Shown here: positions 16,708 to 25,347 of the stretch, piece after piece
Numbering within the stretch: position 1 is the stretch's first letter
Layout: each line of letters begins with the position of its first letter
Assembly (NCBI GenBank): GCA_903824495.1
Contig: CAIJXB010000065.1
Location: forward strand, 62,001 to 126,000
Direction of reading: 5' to 3'
Source: an uncultured Chlamydiae bacterium
Lineage (GTDB): Bacteria > Chlamydiota > Chlamydiia > Chlamydiales > Rhabdochlamydiaceae
Length of the DNA: 64,000 nt
Position numbers and translations under genes: made by a program
Notes under the pieces: generated by a model
What the model was told of the DNA's origin: nothing
The model's input: the letters and a program-made list of their open reading frames with translations, nothing else
The model's database searches: none

Positions 16708-17643
16708 ATGTTTAGTTTTTTAAAAAATAGTTATCAGAAAATTAAAAGCGCGCTTTCCTCTACAAGATCGATCCTTGGACAAAGGATCAGCTCTTTATTT
16801 GGAAAACCTTGGGACGAGTCTACTTTTGAGTCTTTAGAGCAGATCCTTTATGAAGCTGATCTTGGAACTCTTTGTGTTGAAGATTTTGTATCTCATCTTA
16901 AATCAGAGCTTAAGTTAAAACCGCGGCAAGACATTGAGTCTATCTTACAGATCTTGAAACAAAGGGCCCTTGAAATCCTCGCATCTCCTCCTTCTGTTCA
17001 TCCGGCTACTCCTGATGAAAAAGAACCTCTTGTGATCTTGATTGTCGGCATCAACGGAAGTGGAAAAACAACTTCTATTGCAAAACTAGCTCTAGCCTTT
17101 CAAAAAGAAGGAAAAAAAGTGCTACTTGGGGCCGGTGACACCTTTAGAGCCGCTGCCATTGATCAACTCACTCTTTGGGCAGACAAACTCTCTATTGATA
17201 TTGTGAAGTCAAAGCCAGGAGGAGATCCTTCTGCCGTTGCTTTTGATGCCCTGACAGCTGCTAAGTCTAGAGGCTCAGACATCGTTCTTCTTGATACTGC
17301 TGGTAGATTGCAAAATAAGACAGATCTGATGCTCGAGCTTGAAAAAATACAAAAAACGTGTAAAAAGCTCTCCCCTAAAGCTCCCCATGAAACCCTTTTG
17401 ATTTTGGATGCCACCCATGGCCAAAATGCCCTGGACCAAGCCAAAACCTTCCACCGCTTCGTTCCCCTCACAGGCCTCATTCTCACAAAGCTTGATGGGT
17501 CCGCCAAAGGCGGCATCATCCTCTCCATCTATAAAGAGCTCAAAATCCCTATTCGCTGGATTGGGGTCGGAGAGAAGGCCGAAGACCTTATCCCCTTTGA
17601 GCCTGAAGACTATGTGGAAGCTCTTTTAGGCATTGATTCTTAA
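16708..17643 (+). CDS. ftsY: Signal recognition particle receptor FtsY
   Basis: A 311-residue receptor GTPase that docks the SRP-ribosome complex at the membrane. N-domain (1-90) is followed by the G-domain: GINGSGKTTSIAKLA, GDTFRAAAIDQL, DTAGRLQNKTDLM, the intact specificity motif LTKLDGSAKGG and the closing GVGEKAEDLIPFEPEDYV. The long acidic A-domain of E. coli FtsY is absent, as in other reduced genomes. In contrast to the Ffh partner in this window, the TKLD motif is canonical here. The gene is divergent from sucC. Confidence 0.96.
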   Translation: MFSFLKNSYQKIKSALSSTRSILGQRISSLFGKPWDESTFESLEQILYEADLGTLCVEDFVSHLKSELKLKPRQDIESILQILKQRALEILASPPSVHPATPDEKEPLVILIVGINGSGKTTSIAKLALAFQKEGKKVLLGAGDTFRAAAIDQLTLWADKLSIDIVKSKPGGDPSAVAFDALTAAKSRGSDIVLLDTAGRLQNKTDLMLELEKIQKTCKKLSPKAPHETLLILDATHGQNALDQAKTFHRFVPLTGLILTKLDGSAKGGIILSIYKELKIPIRWIGVGEKAEDLIPFEPEDYVEALLGIDS

Positions 17644-17771
17644 ATATATCGTTAAAATGTAAATTTTAAATTGTCTAATTAAAAAAGACGACAAATCTTT
17701 ATTTTAACATATATTTCAATAATAATTTCTGATACACTTAACGAATCAACAAATTAAAAACCAATGCTTTT

Positions 17772-18320
17772 ATGCTCAGTAGTTCGGGTAATTTTACATC
17801 TTTGAGATCTTATTCACCTTTTCAGGTGATTTCTCGCTTTTGGAACGGGTCTAGCTCTGTTTCGCCCTCGCCTGTTCCTCCTGCTCCAATTGAAAGCACT
17901 GCAGAAACAGTAGGCCTAAATATCTTAAGTAACGCTGAATCTTTTGAGGATCTTGAACTTAACCTCCCAGCAAAAATAAAGCCTACAGCCCTTTTTATAG
18001 AAACCTCACCCTATTCTCAGTTCCTCTCTATAGACACCTCTTCTAATTCCAACTCTCCATATTCTATTGTCGCCACTGGACTTGATTCTTTTTCTCCAAG
18101 ACAAGAAGAAGCTCCTCTAAAAAAAAGCGTCTCCTTTAATGAGGCCGTAGATGCTCTGTCAATCTCACACCTGCGAGAACCCTCTCCTGAAAAAATTCGC
18201 AAGTATATCGAAAAAGAGTGGGATAGCGGGAACCTTGGCGTTACTAGAGAAGATGCTAGAGACGCTCTTATCAAGCAAAGAATCAGATCAAAAATCGTCC
18301 AGCTTAAACTATTAAATTAG
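17772..18320 (+). CDS. Candidate effector, V-x-F family member A
   Basis: A 182-residue protein with a disordered Ser/Pro-rich N-terminal 110 residues (SSSVSPSPVPPAP) and a conserved C-terminal part. K118-S119-V120-S121-F122 fits the PP1-docking RVxF pattern and is followed by NEAVDAL, then a tryptophan (KYIEKEW) and helices ending QRIRSKIVQLKLLN. Unlike members B, C and E it lacks the IPTxEEY block. No signal peptide. It is the first of five small genes running in the same direction after ftsY (17.8-20.7 kb). A Ser-rich disordered N-terminus is usual in type III effectors. The functional call is inference. Confidence 0.6.
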   Translation: MLSSSGNFTSLRSYSPFQVISRFWNGSSSVSPSPVPPAPIESTAETVGLNILSNAESFEDLELNLPAKIKPTALFIETSPYSQFLSIDTSSNSNSPYSIVATGLDSFSPRQEEAPLKKSVSFNEAVDALSISHLREPSPEKIRKYIEKEWDSGNLGVTREDARDALIKQRIRSKIVQLKLLN

Positions 18321-18374
18321 AAGATCTAGTTTTAACACCTATAAACAAACCCAACAAAAAAGGAGGAAAATATA

Positions 18375-18761
18375 ATGTCATCAGTATCATCAATATCGAC
18401 AAGTGGATCAACTTCCTCTTTTAATACTCCTCCAGATACTCCTTCCGACCGTCTTACGCCCTATTCTCCTGTGTCCATTTTGGTACAGAGGGATATTGAT
18501 GATCTGGATGAGAGTATTCGAGCTACGTGGCGGGCTGTTAAATGTAGTGTAAAATGGAGTGAAAAGATAGATGTTGTTCTAATCCCTACCAGGGAAGAGT
18601 ATGAAAACGCTGGATTAATCGCAGATACCAGTTGGGATAAGAATGAGATTAAGTCATTCAAAAATGAAGGCACAGCAGAGGTTCTGGCATATATGAAAAT
18701 ACACGAAGTCGAAGCTAGGCAAGCCTTAACAGCACTTTACCAACCAAATCAAGAGACCTAA
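18375..18761 (+). CDS. Candidate effector, V-x-F/IPTxEEY family member B
   Basis: A 128-residue protein with a Ser/Thr/Pro-rich N-terminus and a compact module: S58-V59-K60-W61 followed by SEKIDVVLIPTREEY (62-76), ENAGL, W87, F95 and a helix AEVLAYM to LYQ. Members C and E share the same order of V-x-F/W, a beta strand ending in (I/V)PTxEEY, W and F. The layout resembles the PP1c-binding C-terminus of PPP1R15/GADD34 (VRFSEKVTV, then W, then F), which is an inference from pattern only. A strong AAGGAGG precedes the ATG. Its stop overlaps the start of member C (TAATG), so the two are coupled. Confidence 0.65.
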   Translation: MSSVSSISTSGSTSSFNTPPDTPSDRLTPYSPVSILVQRDIDDLDESIRATWRAVKCSVKWSEKIDVVLIPTREEYENAGLIADTSWDKNEIKSFKNEGTAEVLAYMKIHEVEARQALTALYQPNQET

Positions 18762-19380
18762 TGTCATTTATCCCGCCCATCCTACGCTTTTTCAATGTTA
18801 TTCCTTCGAACCTTTCGAAAGGGAAATCCCTTACTGACAAGCAAGCTTTAATAGCTCAAACAAAAACTACATCGTTTGTATTGCTATTTTTACAATACCT
18901 CAAATTAATACCTTCCGATCAAACGACTTTGGATGACACTCGTCCAGTAACTCCCGAATCTAATTTAGAAAGCCCCAATGCAGCATCAAAAAGCGCAAAG
19001 TAACATTTAAGCCCTCAAAAACACCGATTCTAGTTCCTACTCGAGAAGAATATTACGAGGCATATGGAGAAGGGGAAGACAGTGACAAAATTGTAGGAGA
19101 TATTCTGTGGTATACGCAGAAAGAAAAACAATCCTTTATGGATGATGGAACAGATGAAGTCAAAGCCTACGCAAGAAAAAAAGGCATTACTTCATTCTAT
19201 CTAGCCAAGACTATGTTGTATCGCTCTGAAGATGTTACTGACTCAACCTGGAATAACAGCCAAGTAACAGAAAAAAGCCTTGAGATCTTTAAGAAGAAAT
19301 TCAAAAAACAAAGCTTCGTACATACATTCCCGCTCAACATCCAGATTTCTAAAGAAAAGCCCCCTCAAACTCTTGCTTAA
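18761..19380 (+). pseudogene. Frameshifted V-x-F/IPTxEEY family member C
   Basis: Two overlapping reading frames make one family member. Frame 1 (18761-19003) encodes 80 residues (MSFIPPILRFFNVIPSN...) and stops just after a run of five A (18988-18992). One extra A there would continue into the next frame, open from 18964 to 19380, which encodes KKRKVTFKPSKTPILVPTREEYYEAYG, here cut into RKVTF and LVPTREEYYEAYG, then ILWYTQKEKQSF and a helix. The repaired protein would be about 206 residues with the best RVxF match of the array. It may be a real recent mutation, an assembly error or slippage; the heptamer is not a classic -1 slippery site. Confidence 0.65.
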
Positions 19381-19415
19381 AACCATTTAAGCAAGAGAAT
19401 ATTCAACATTTTTTT
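19370..19415 (+). terminator. Rho-independent terminator overlapping the stop of member C
   Basis: CTCTTGCTTAAA (19370-19381) and TTTAAGCAAGAG (19386-19397) form a perfect 12-bp stem with a four-base loop; a run of seven or more T follows about 12 bases later (AACATTTTTTTA). The stem includes the last codons and the TAA of the preceding frame. It would separate members A-C from D-E. Confidence 0.7.
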
Positions 19416-19537
19416 ACTCTTTTATCTCTACAGTACTTCCATCTAATCTTTGAATCGGCTACCCTTGAAGATACAAAAGAATTTTGCTATCAACAAAACG
19501 GATTTGCTACGGTTACAACAAAAAAGTGGACTGATTC

Positions 19538-20179
19538 ATGAACGCTATATTTGGGCCACTTACCTTCTTTTTTCAAAGTTCAGAAAGCAAAGAAACTAAA
19601 GAAAAAAAAATCCAATTTAACAGAATCGTAAGGTCTGTTGAAATCCCTAGAAATTCTCCAGATCTTTTTTATCATAAAAAAGACTACATTCAATTTAAAA
19701 ATGAGGCAAAAACTGGCAATGAAGAGATTTTGGAAGATGAAAATCTTATCGAACCCTATGAACCTAGATCCGCCAACCCCATAATAACAAACATCTTTCT
19801 AAGAGCTATAAGCTATCTGCGTCAGTTTTTCATCTCTGACCCTTTCGAAGAAGATCTTTCATCCCCTCTCTTATCTCCACAACTTAAGACAGAAAAAAAC
19901 TCTATTCGATCCCTAGATAAAAACCCTTGGCTGTTAGTTTCTGACCCAATCCTTTCAGAAGAAATTCCTTCGCTGGATCCAGAAGACACCCGCTGGATTT
20001 TGATTCGAAAAAGTATCATAAACTTAGTGCCAGAAGAAAGAATTGAATTTGATAACATAAATGTAGCTAGCAATACAGCTGCGAACGAGACCGTAACTAA
20101 ACTCACCACCAGTATTTGGAAACGTCTTAAAAAAAGAAAAGCGCTAAGAGAGCTCGAAAAGAATCTAGAGGCTGTTTGA
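19538..20179 (+). CDS. Candidate effector, V-x-F family member D
   Basis: A 213-residue protein. Near the N-terminus K24-I25-Q26-F27 is followed by NRIVRSVEIPRNSP (28-41), FY (44-45), then HKKDYIQFKNEA (46-57): the same V/I-x-F, IP, aromatic, F-K order as in B, C and E, but placed at the front of the protein instead of the back. A central hydrophobic patch (IITNIFLRAISYLRQFFI) is followed by Ser/Asp-rich sequence and a basic C-terminal helix (WKRLKKRKALRELEKNL). No strong ribosome binding site is visible and the downstream gene starts 69 bases later. Function unknown. Confidence 0.6.
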   Translation: MNAIFGPLTFFFQSSESKETKEKKIQFNRIVRSVEIPRNSPDLFYHKKDYIQFKNEAKTGNEEILEDENLIEPYEPRSANPIITNIFLRAISYLRQFFISDPFEEDLSSPLLSPQLKTEKNSIRSLDKNPWLLVSDPILSEEIPSLDPEDTRWILIRKSIINLVPEERIEFDNINVASNTAANETVTKLTTSIWKRLKKRKALRELEKNLEAV

Positions 20180-20248
20180 CCTAAAAACATCCTTTCCTTG
20201 AAAACAAGCCAAAACCCCGCTAAAATCACTGGAGCCACAAGGAAATCA

Positions 20249-20737
20249 ATGTTAGTTTCAGCCAAAGTTTTAGATGTCACCTATCCGCCCATCCCTTCAA
20301 GGGCTCCTTCACAAGTCCAGGATTTAGCCTTAGAGGCCCTCTCTTTGCTGAAACTGGATCTAAAAAATGTATCATTCTTCAACGAAATAAATGTAATTCT
20401 GATACCCACTTGTGAAGAGTACGCCACTGCCGGCCTCTCTACATTGCGATGTTGGAGTAGTCAAAATCTCAGCGTCTTCAAAACTAGCGCAATAAGTGAA
20501 ATTACAAATTTTCAAGCAAGCTATAGCAAGAATGATGATACTAACTTCACTACAAAAGAAGTTATTACACAGCTTTATCAATCTGAGCCTAAACTCATAT
20601 CTACTAATACATTAACAAATACCATCGTATCTGAACTTAGCAGATCCTTGATCTCTGAACAAATCAATGCAAATAAAGTTCTGAAAGAGATGCTCAAGAA
20701 TGACTCTTGGGGTAATGAATTCAGCAATGGATCATAA
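20249..20737 (+). CDS. Candidate effector, V-x-F/IPTxEEY family member E
   Basis: A 162-residue protein. I chose the ATG at 20249 because AAGGAA precedes it; an in-frame TTG lies at 20198. K39-N40-V41-S42-F43 is followed by FNEINVILIPTCEEY (44-58), ATAGL, W69, F77 and EITNFQ, matching member B nearly position by position. A helix ending TQLYQSEPKL corresponds to the TALYQPNQ of B. A further helical stretch closes the protein. No signal peptide. The similarity to B and C shows a tandem family; the PP1-recruitment reading is an inference. Confidence 0.65.
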   Translation: MLVSAKVLDVTYPPIPSRAPSQVQDLALEALSLLKLDLKNVSFFNEINVILIPTCEEYATAGLSTLRCWSSQNLSVFKTSAISEITNFQASYSKNDDTNFTTKEVITQLYQSEPKLISTNTLTNTIVSELSRSLISEQINANKVLKEMLKNDSWGNEFSNGS

Positions 20738-20785
20738 ACAAAATGAACAGATCCTTAAACTCAGAAGCTAAAAGAGAACCGAACT

Positions 20786-21634
20786 CTAAAATAGCTCAAG
20801 TAGAATCTTAAGCCTACTTGATTTTAGCATTGGATTTTTAGGATCTTTTGCGGAAAGTGGCTCTATGCAAATATAAGACGCGTCTTTTGGGTGGTAGATC
20901 TGAAAGGAGGCTTCTTCACTCTCTGTTTGAAAGCGGATCTTAAGAGTGTAATCCGCATTTTCATACAAGATCTCAAAAAAGCCATTTTTGGATTTTGGAA
21001 TGAATCCAAAATCAGATTCTTGCGTAGCATCAAATAAGAGATTGCCCTCCTTATCTAAAAGAGCAGATGGAATAGGCTTCCATTCATCTTGGATGCGATA
21101 GGTCTTTTGGATAGCTGCTTTGATGGTGCCACCGGTTGATGGCAGAGCGTAGTAATAGTGCAAACCAATCACAGAAGGGTTATCAGATTGTACTGAGTAA
21201 TCTAAAGCAATCCCATCTGCCAATAACTCAGCAAAAAAACTCATCTCAAAATCAAACCCTTCTAAAGTAGATAAAGGGATCCCATTCCAAAGATCAGTGC
21301 TAGATAACGTTGCTTTGATCGCATTTTCTAAAACTTCTGCGTTCCAAGGTGCGTAGCGCGCAATGCCATGTGAAAAAGGCTCTAAGGTGCCTTTTGCTTT
21401 GATTCTTGCGATGTGTGGGAATAAATATTCAGAAGGAACGGGAGGGATGTGATCTCTATGATAAAAATGGGGACCGATCAAGCTTCCAAGGCCTGCAAAG
21501 CGCTCTTCAAAAAGAGGCAAAGTCTCTGGATCGATGATAGCGGTATCATTTTTTGTAAATGCAAGAAGGTTCATGCCGTGTGTCACGGAAAACACAGCCC
21601 GCACCTCTTTGTTTTTCAAAACGACTTTGTCCAT
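20786..21634 (-). CDS. Aldose 1-epimerase-like (galactose mutarotase fold) protein
   Basis: A 282-residue protein of the mutarotase-like superfamily. Visible features are the early GLGSLIGPHFYHRDHIPP region, the FSHGIARYAPW segment (family: H-G-x-x-R), the central LHYYYALPSTGG with its histidine-bearing strand, and the C-terminal CIEPLSAKDPKNP, which matches the catalytic glutamate loop (family: C-x-E-P-x-T-x-x-P-N). No signal peptide. It probably acts on a hexose or hexose phosphate, but the substrate is not fixed. It is convergent with the V-x-F array and divergent from the next gene. Confidence 0.75.
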   Translation of the reverse strand: MDKVVLKNKEVRAVFSVTHGMNLLAFTKNDTAIIDPETLPLFEERFAGLGSLIGPHFYHRDHIPPVPSEYLFPHIARIKAKGTLEPFSHGIARYAPWNAEVLENAIKATLSSTDLWNGIPLSTLEGFDFEMSFFAELLADGIALDYSVQSDNPSVIGLHYYYALPSTGGTIKAAIQKTYRIQDEWKPIPSALLDKEGNLLFDATQESDFGFIPKSKNGFFEILYENADYTLKIRFQTESEEASFQIYHPKDASYICIEPLSAKDPKNPMLKSSRLKILLELF

Positions 21635-21737
21635 AGCTTTATATTACTTAAGCAGGCTCTATGATGGCAAGTTTTTCTCTTAGATTGCTTTTTGGACTCG
21701 CATTTGCGATACTGAAAAAAAACAGCGGAGATCTTTT

Positions 21738-22316
21738 TTGCCAAGCAAGCTCTATTTTCACTCTCCTTTCTCTGAAGAAAGGACCTATTCACAAAACGAC
21801 AAAGCGCTTTTGCTCTCCTTTGCAATGTCTGAGATCTTTGCTTGTATGAAAGAAAGCTCTAAAGCTTGGGGCCTACCTTCTCACAAAGAAAAAACCTACG
21901 ATGCCCCTTTAAATAAACTACAAGAACACACTACCCTTCTTATAGTTGCCTTTTCCGAATATCAAGAGCCTTTACTTGAGCTGAAAGAAAAAATCTCTCG
22001 CTTGATCTTTTTTGTGTCGCGCTCACTTGATTTCAACGAAAAAGATCACTTAAAAGAGCTTTTTTTCCTTTTAGAGCCTCTCATTAAAGAGTGCAGCGAT
22101 GACAATCACTTTTTGTTTTTTTTGCTAAAAAACCAAAAAGATCTAGCGTCTCTTTTAGATCCTTCTTATTTGCCAGATCTTTTTGAAGACATGTATGGTC
22201 TTGCTGAAGTGCAAACTCTTCTTTGCGACAATTTTCATAAAAAGGGATTTACAGGTCTGATCCCTGAAATCACACTGCTTTTTCAAGAGCTTCAAAACAA
22301 AGAGGGCTCCCTATGA
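21738..22316 (+). CDS. Conserved-type hypothetical upstream of priA
   Basis: A 192-residue, helix-rich protein that starts at TTG 21738, preceded by GGAG; the next in-frame ATG is about 30 codons in. The text is alternating acidic and leucine-rich helices (KLQEHTTLLIVAFSEYQEPLLEL, here shortened; ELFFLLEPLIKECSDD). No signal peptide or catalytic motif is visible. Its stop overlaps the start of the following gene by four bases, so 21738, 22313 and priA form a coupled unit. I do not recognise the family; the location suggests a chlamydial conserved hypothetical. Confidence 0.65.
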   Translation: MPSKLYFHSPFSEERTYSQNDKALLLSFAMSEIFACMKESSKAWGLPSHKEKTYDAPLNKLQEHTTLLIVAFSEYQEPLLELKEKISRLIFFVSRSLDFNEKDHLKELFFLLEPLIKECSDDNHFLFFLLKNQKDLASLLDPSYLPDLFEDMYGLAEVQTLLCDNFHKKGFTGLIPEITLLFQELQNKEGSL

Positions 22317-23071
22317 ACTCCCTTCTGAATGATACTTTGCGTTTTTTGCAGGAAAACTTTGAACCAGACGCAAGCTTGCTTGTAAAACCTTCACAGGTTC
22401 ATTTGAAAAGAGCAAAAAAGGTAGCAAAAGAACCTGCTCCTCCTGTTTTTAAAACAGCCTCTATCCCACTTCCAGCTCCGCCACCACCTCCGAAAGAAGA
22501 AGAAAAAGAAAAACCTCAGGCTCCCTTGTTTTCTAAAGCAGTGGAAAAAGAGCCTGTAGTAAAGCCTACTTTAGGAATTGAATCGCTCTCTTCTGCTATC
22601 AAAGACCTTTTCCCAGGCTTTACAACACATAAAGAGCCTCCTAAAGATAAAGATTTAAGAGTGGATCCCATCTATAAAAAAGTACTTCAAGCAGAGGTTG
22701 TCCTTTTCTCTTTTAGAGAAGGAAAAGAGTCTGATCTTTTTCTGCAAAACATCAGCTTAGCAATCACTTCTCATTTTACATCCGCTGCTGTTTTGGATGT
22801 AAAAAAATGGGAGCTTGTGGAAGAGCACTTTGATCTGTTTTTTAAACAAGGAAAGGCTAAATTCTTTATCGCATCAGAGACACTTTATAAAAAATCTTGC
22901 CTTTTACCCTTTTTAAAAGAAATCCCCGCTTCTTCTGAGAGATTTTTAAGTGACAGACCTCTTCTTATTTTACAACCTTTTGAATCTTATTTTAACAACC
23001 CCTTACAGAAAAAAGAGCTTTGGAACACCTTATGCACGGCGCTGAAAAAACTTTCGCAGGCGTCGTCTTAG
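22313..23071 (+). CDS. Hypothetical protein with proline-rich linker, overlapping priA
   Basis: A 252-residue protein. Residues about 40-90 are a Pro/Lys/Glu linker (LPAPPPPPKEEEKEKPQ); the C-terminal 150 residues look like a folded alpha/beta domain (VVLFSFREGKESDLFLQNI and RPLLILQPFESYF as representative parts). No signal peptide. Its 3' end overlaps the priA start by 40 bases and its own start overlaps the previous gene by four. The tight overlap argues for co-expression with PriA, but I cannot say that it takes part in replication restart. Confidence 0.65.
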   Translation: MNSLLNDTLRFLQENFEPDASLLVKPSQVHLKRAKKVAKEPAPPVFKTASIPLPAPPPPPKEEEKEKPQAPLFSKAVEKEPVVKPTLGIESLSSAIKDLFPGFTTHKEPPKDKDLRVDPIYKKVLQAEVVLFSFREGKESDLFLQNISLAITSHFTSAAVLDVKKWELVEEHFDLFFKQGKAKFFIASETLYKKSCLLPFLKEIPASSERFLSDRPLLILQPFESYFNNPLQKKELWNTLCTALKKLSQASS

Positions 23072-25257
23072 ACGAAGCTGTCGACACCATCCTCGACTAC
23101 TCCATCCCAAAAGAACTTCTTGGTAAACTCTTTGTAGGATCAAGGGTCATTGTGCCTGTTAAAACAACCCTTCGAAAAGCAACCGTATGGGCGCTACGCG
23201 AAAAGCCCCTTTTTGCGACAGTAAGACCCATTCATGAACTTGCTTCTCAAAGGTCTGTTTTAACACAAGATCTCATCTTACTCGCTCAGTGGATCTCCTC
23301 TTACTACAGCGCTCCCATGCATAAAGTGCTTAAGACGATCTTGCCATCAAGCATCCGTAACCACATGAAAGAGCAGAGTGAATGGGTCGTCGAATCTGTA
23401 GAGCAGCCAATGGAGAGGATGCTTGAGCTTGAGAAAAAATTCCCCAAGCAAGCCCACCTTCTTAAAACTCTTCTTGAGTGTGGAGGAAGAGCTCCCCTTT
23501 GTGTTCTTTTGAAAAAAGCAAACGCCTCTAAATCATCCGTTCTTTCTTTAGAAAAGAAAAACCTACTCGTTCTAAAAACCGATCAAAAGGACAGATCCCC
23601 TTCCTGGGATGACGACTACTTCATGTCAAAAGCAAAAGCACTATCTGGGGAGCAAGATGAAGCTCTTCAAAAGATCAAACAAGATCTTTTAGCAGCTTCC
23701 TTTGCTACCCATCTTTTATATGGGGTGACTGGCAGCGGCAAAACAGAAGTCTATTTACAAGCCATTGAAGAAGCTCTAAGACTTGGCAAGGGTGTGATTT
23801 TTTTAGTGCCAGAGATCGCTTTAACCTCTCAAACGATAGAAAGACTTAAAAGCCGCTTTGAAGAGAAGATCGCCATCTTGCACTACCGCCTTTCGGATGG
23901 AGAAAAAAGGGATGCTTGGCATCAAATTCAAGAAAGAAAAGCAAGGATCATCATTGGAGCTAGATCTGCTGTCTTTTGTCCTGTGCCTGAACTTGGGCTT
24001 ATTATTGTAGATGAAGAGCATGATTCTGCTTATAAGCAAACAGGGGAAACCCCTGCTTATAATGCAAGAGATGTTGCAGTTGTTAGAGCAAAACTTTGCG
24101 GCGCTGTAGCAATCCTTGGAAGCGCCACACCAAGTCTTGAAAGCTACCAAAATGCCATCAGCGGCAAATACACTTTGAGCCTGCTTTCCGCAAGGCACGG
24201 CAAGTCTCAGATGCCAGAAGTTCTTATCGTTGATATGAAGCATGAATGCATGAAACATAGGGGAAACACTCTTTTTTCCGACAAGCTCTTAACTGGCATA
24301 AAAAAAAGGCTCGCCGTCGGAGAGCAAAGTCTGCTTCTACTTAATAGACGTGGCTACCACACCTCTCAAATTTGTTTAAAGTGCGCTCATATTTCCCACT
24401 GCCCTCACTGTGAAACAGCTCTCACCTTTCATTTAGGAGAAAACATCTTAGCATGCCATCTCTGTGACTACCAGGCCCCTCCTCAAAAGACATGTCCTAA
24501 ATGTCATAGCGAAGCTTCCTTAAAGTTCAAAGGAGCAGGAACTGAACTTGTAGAGAAAAAGCTAGGTCAAATTTTTCCAGGGTGCAGAGTGCTTCGCATG
24601 GATGCAGATACGACTAAACATAAGGGAAGCCACGACAGGATTTTCAAACAGTTCCGCTCGGGTAAAGCTGATATTTTAGTTGGCACGCAGATGATTGCAA
24701 AAGGACTCCACTTTCCTTCTGTTACTTTAGTAGGAGTGTTGAACGCAGATCTGACCCTTTCCATTCCAGACTTTAGAGCCAGTGAGTCGATGTTCCAGCT
24801 CATCACCCAAGTTGCTGGAAGATCAGGAAGAGGAGAGCTTCCAGGCGAAGTGATCGTTCAAACATTTTTGCCTGATCAGCCAACACTCAAGCACGCTGCA
24901 AATCAAGATTACACAGCCTTCTTTGAAGAAGAATCAAACATTAGAAAGCTCTTTTTCTATCCCCCTTTTACCCATCTTGTAAAAGTGTCTTTTTCAGGTA
25001 CTGATCTAGAAAAAACAAAAGAAGCTGCAGAATCTGCAAGAAAGTTCCTCATAAGCAAACTCTCTTCCTCGTTTGAGTTTTTGCCTGTTGTGACTGCCGG
25101 TCATGCAAAAATACAAAACCAGTACCGCTTTCAGTTTCTCATCAAGTCTACAAAAATCCTAGCAGCATCTCCAGTGCTACACAGCCTACAAAATCAGTTC
25201 AAAAATAAAGACATCTCTCTTTTTATCGATGTCGATCCATCTTCTACTTTCTTTTAA
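23032..25257 (+). CDS. priA: Primosomal replication-restart helicase PriA
   Basis: A 741-residue 3'-5' DNA helicase that reloads the replisome at stalled forks. I take the ATG at 23032 (MHGAEKTFAGVVLDEAVD) over a TTG four codons upstream. Features in order are the 3'-end-binding domain, a winged-helix region, Walker A GVTGSGKTEVYL (about 230), the DEEH box (IIVDEEHDSAYKQ), helicase motif GSATPSLESY, the zinc-binding insert with four CxxC-like pairs (CLKC, CPHC, CHLC, CPKC) and motifs V-VI (GTQMIAKGLHFP, QVAGRSGRGE). Full length. The last 37 bases are found again 1.35 kb downstream. Confidence 0.96.
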   Translation: MHGAEKTFAGVVLDEAVDTILDYSIPKELLGKLFVGSRVIVPVKTTLRKATVWALREKPLFATVRPIHELASQRSVLTQDLILLAQWISSYYSAPMHKVLKTILPSSIRNHMKEQSEWVVESVEQPMERMLELEKKFPKQAHLLKTLLECGGRAPLCVLLKKANASKSSVLSLEKKNLLVLKTDQKDRSPSWDDDYFMSKAKALSGEQDEALQKIKQDLLAASFATHLLYGVTGSGKTEVYLQAIEEALRLGKGVIFLVPEIALTSQTIERLKSRFEEKIAILHYRLSDGEKRDAWHQIQERKARIIIGARSAVFCPVPELGLIIVDEEHDSAYKQTGETPAYNARDVAVVRAKLCGAVAILGSATPSLESYQNAISGKYTLSLLSARHGKSQMPEVLIVDMKHECMKHRGNTLFSDKLLTGIKKRLAVGEQSLLLLNRRGYHTSQICLKCAHISHCPHCETALTFHLGENILACHLCDYQAPPQKTCPKCHSEASLKFKGAGTELVEKKLGQIFPGCRVLRMDADTTKHKGSHDRIFKQFRSGKADILVGTQMIAKGLHFPSVTLVGVLNADLTLSIPDFRASESMFQLITQVAGRSGRGELPGEVIVQTFLPDQPTLKHAANQDYTAFFEEESNIRKLFFYPPFTHLVKVSFSGTDLEKTKEAAESARKFLISKLSSSFEFLPVVTAGHAKIQNQYRFQFLIKSTKILAASPVLHSLQNQFKNKDISLFIDVDPSSTFF

Positions 25258-25258
25258 T
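25221..25258 (+). repeat. Direct repeat copy 1 (priA 3' end)
   Basis: The 38 bases that end priA, including its TAA, recur at 26575-26612 with only two mismatches (GTCGATCCAT versus GTCGCCCCAT). The two copies bracket the genes at 25348-26004 and 26023-26562 exactly, the signature of an insertion or tandem duplication event that repeated the gene end. Confidence 0.85.
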
Positions 25259-25347
25259 TTTACTCCATGCGAAGATCCCAGTTGTTCTTGAAGAAAATAA
25301 CTGTCTTGTTTTTTAATCGTTTAATACAAGGAGAGAACTTCAACTTT

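Noticed and set aside
18985..18994. Programmed -1 frameshift signal at the A5 run
   Set aside because: The heptamer does not allow tandem re-pairing of both tRNAs and no downstream pseudoknot is evident; an indel is simpler.
21661..21849. A 62-codon frame starting ATG 21661 with a hydrophobic start
   Set aside because: It overlaps the longer, better-supported frame from 21738 and shows no continuation; the hydrophobic look is from AT-rich sequence.
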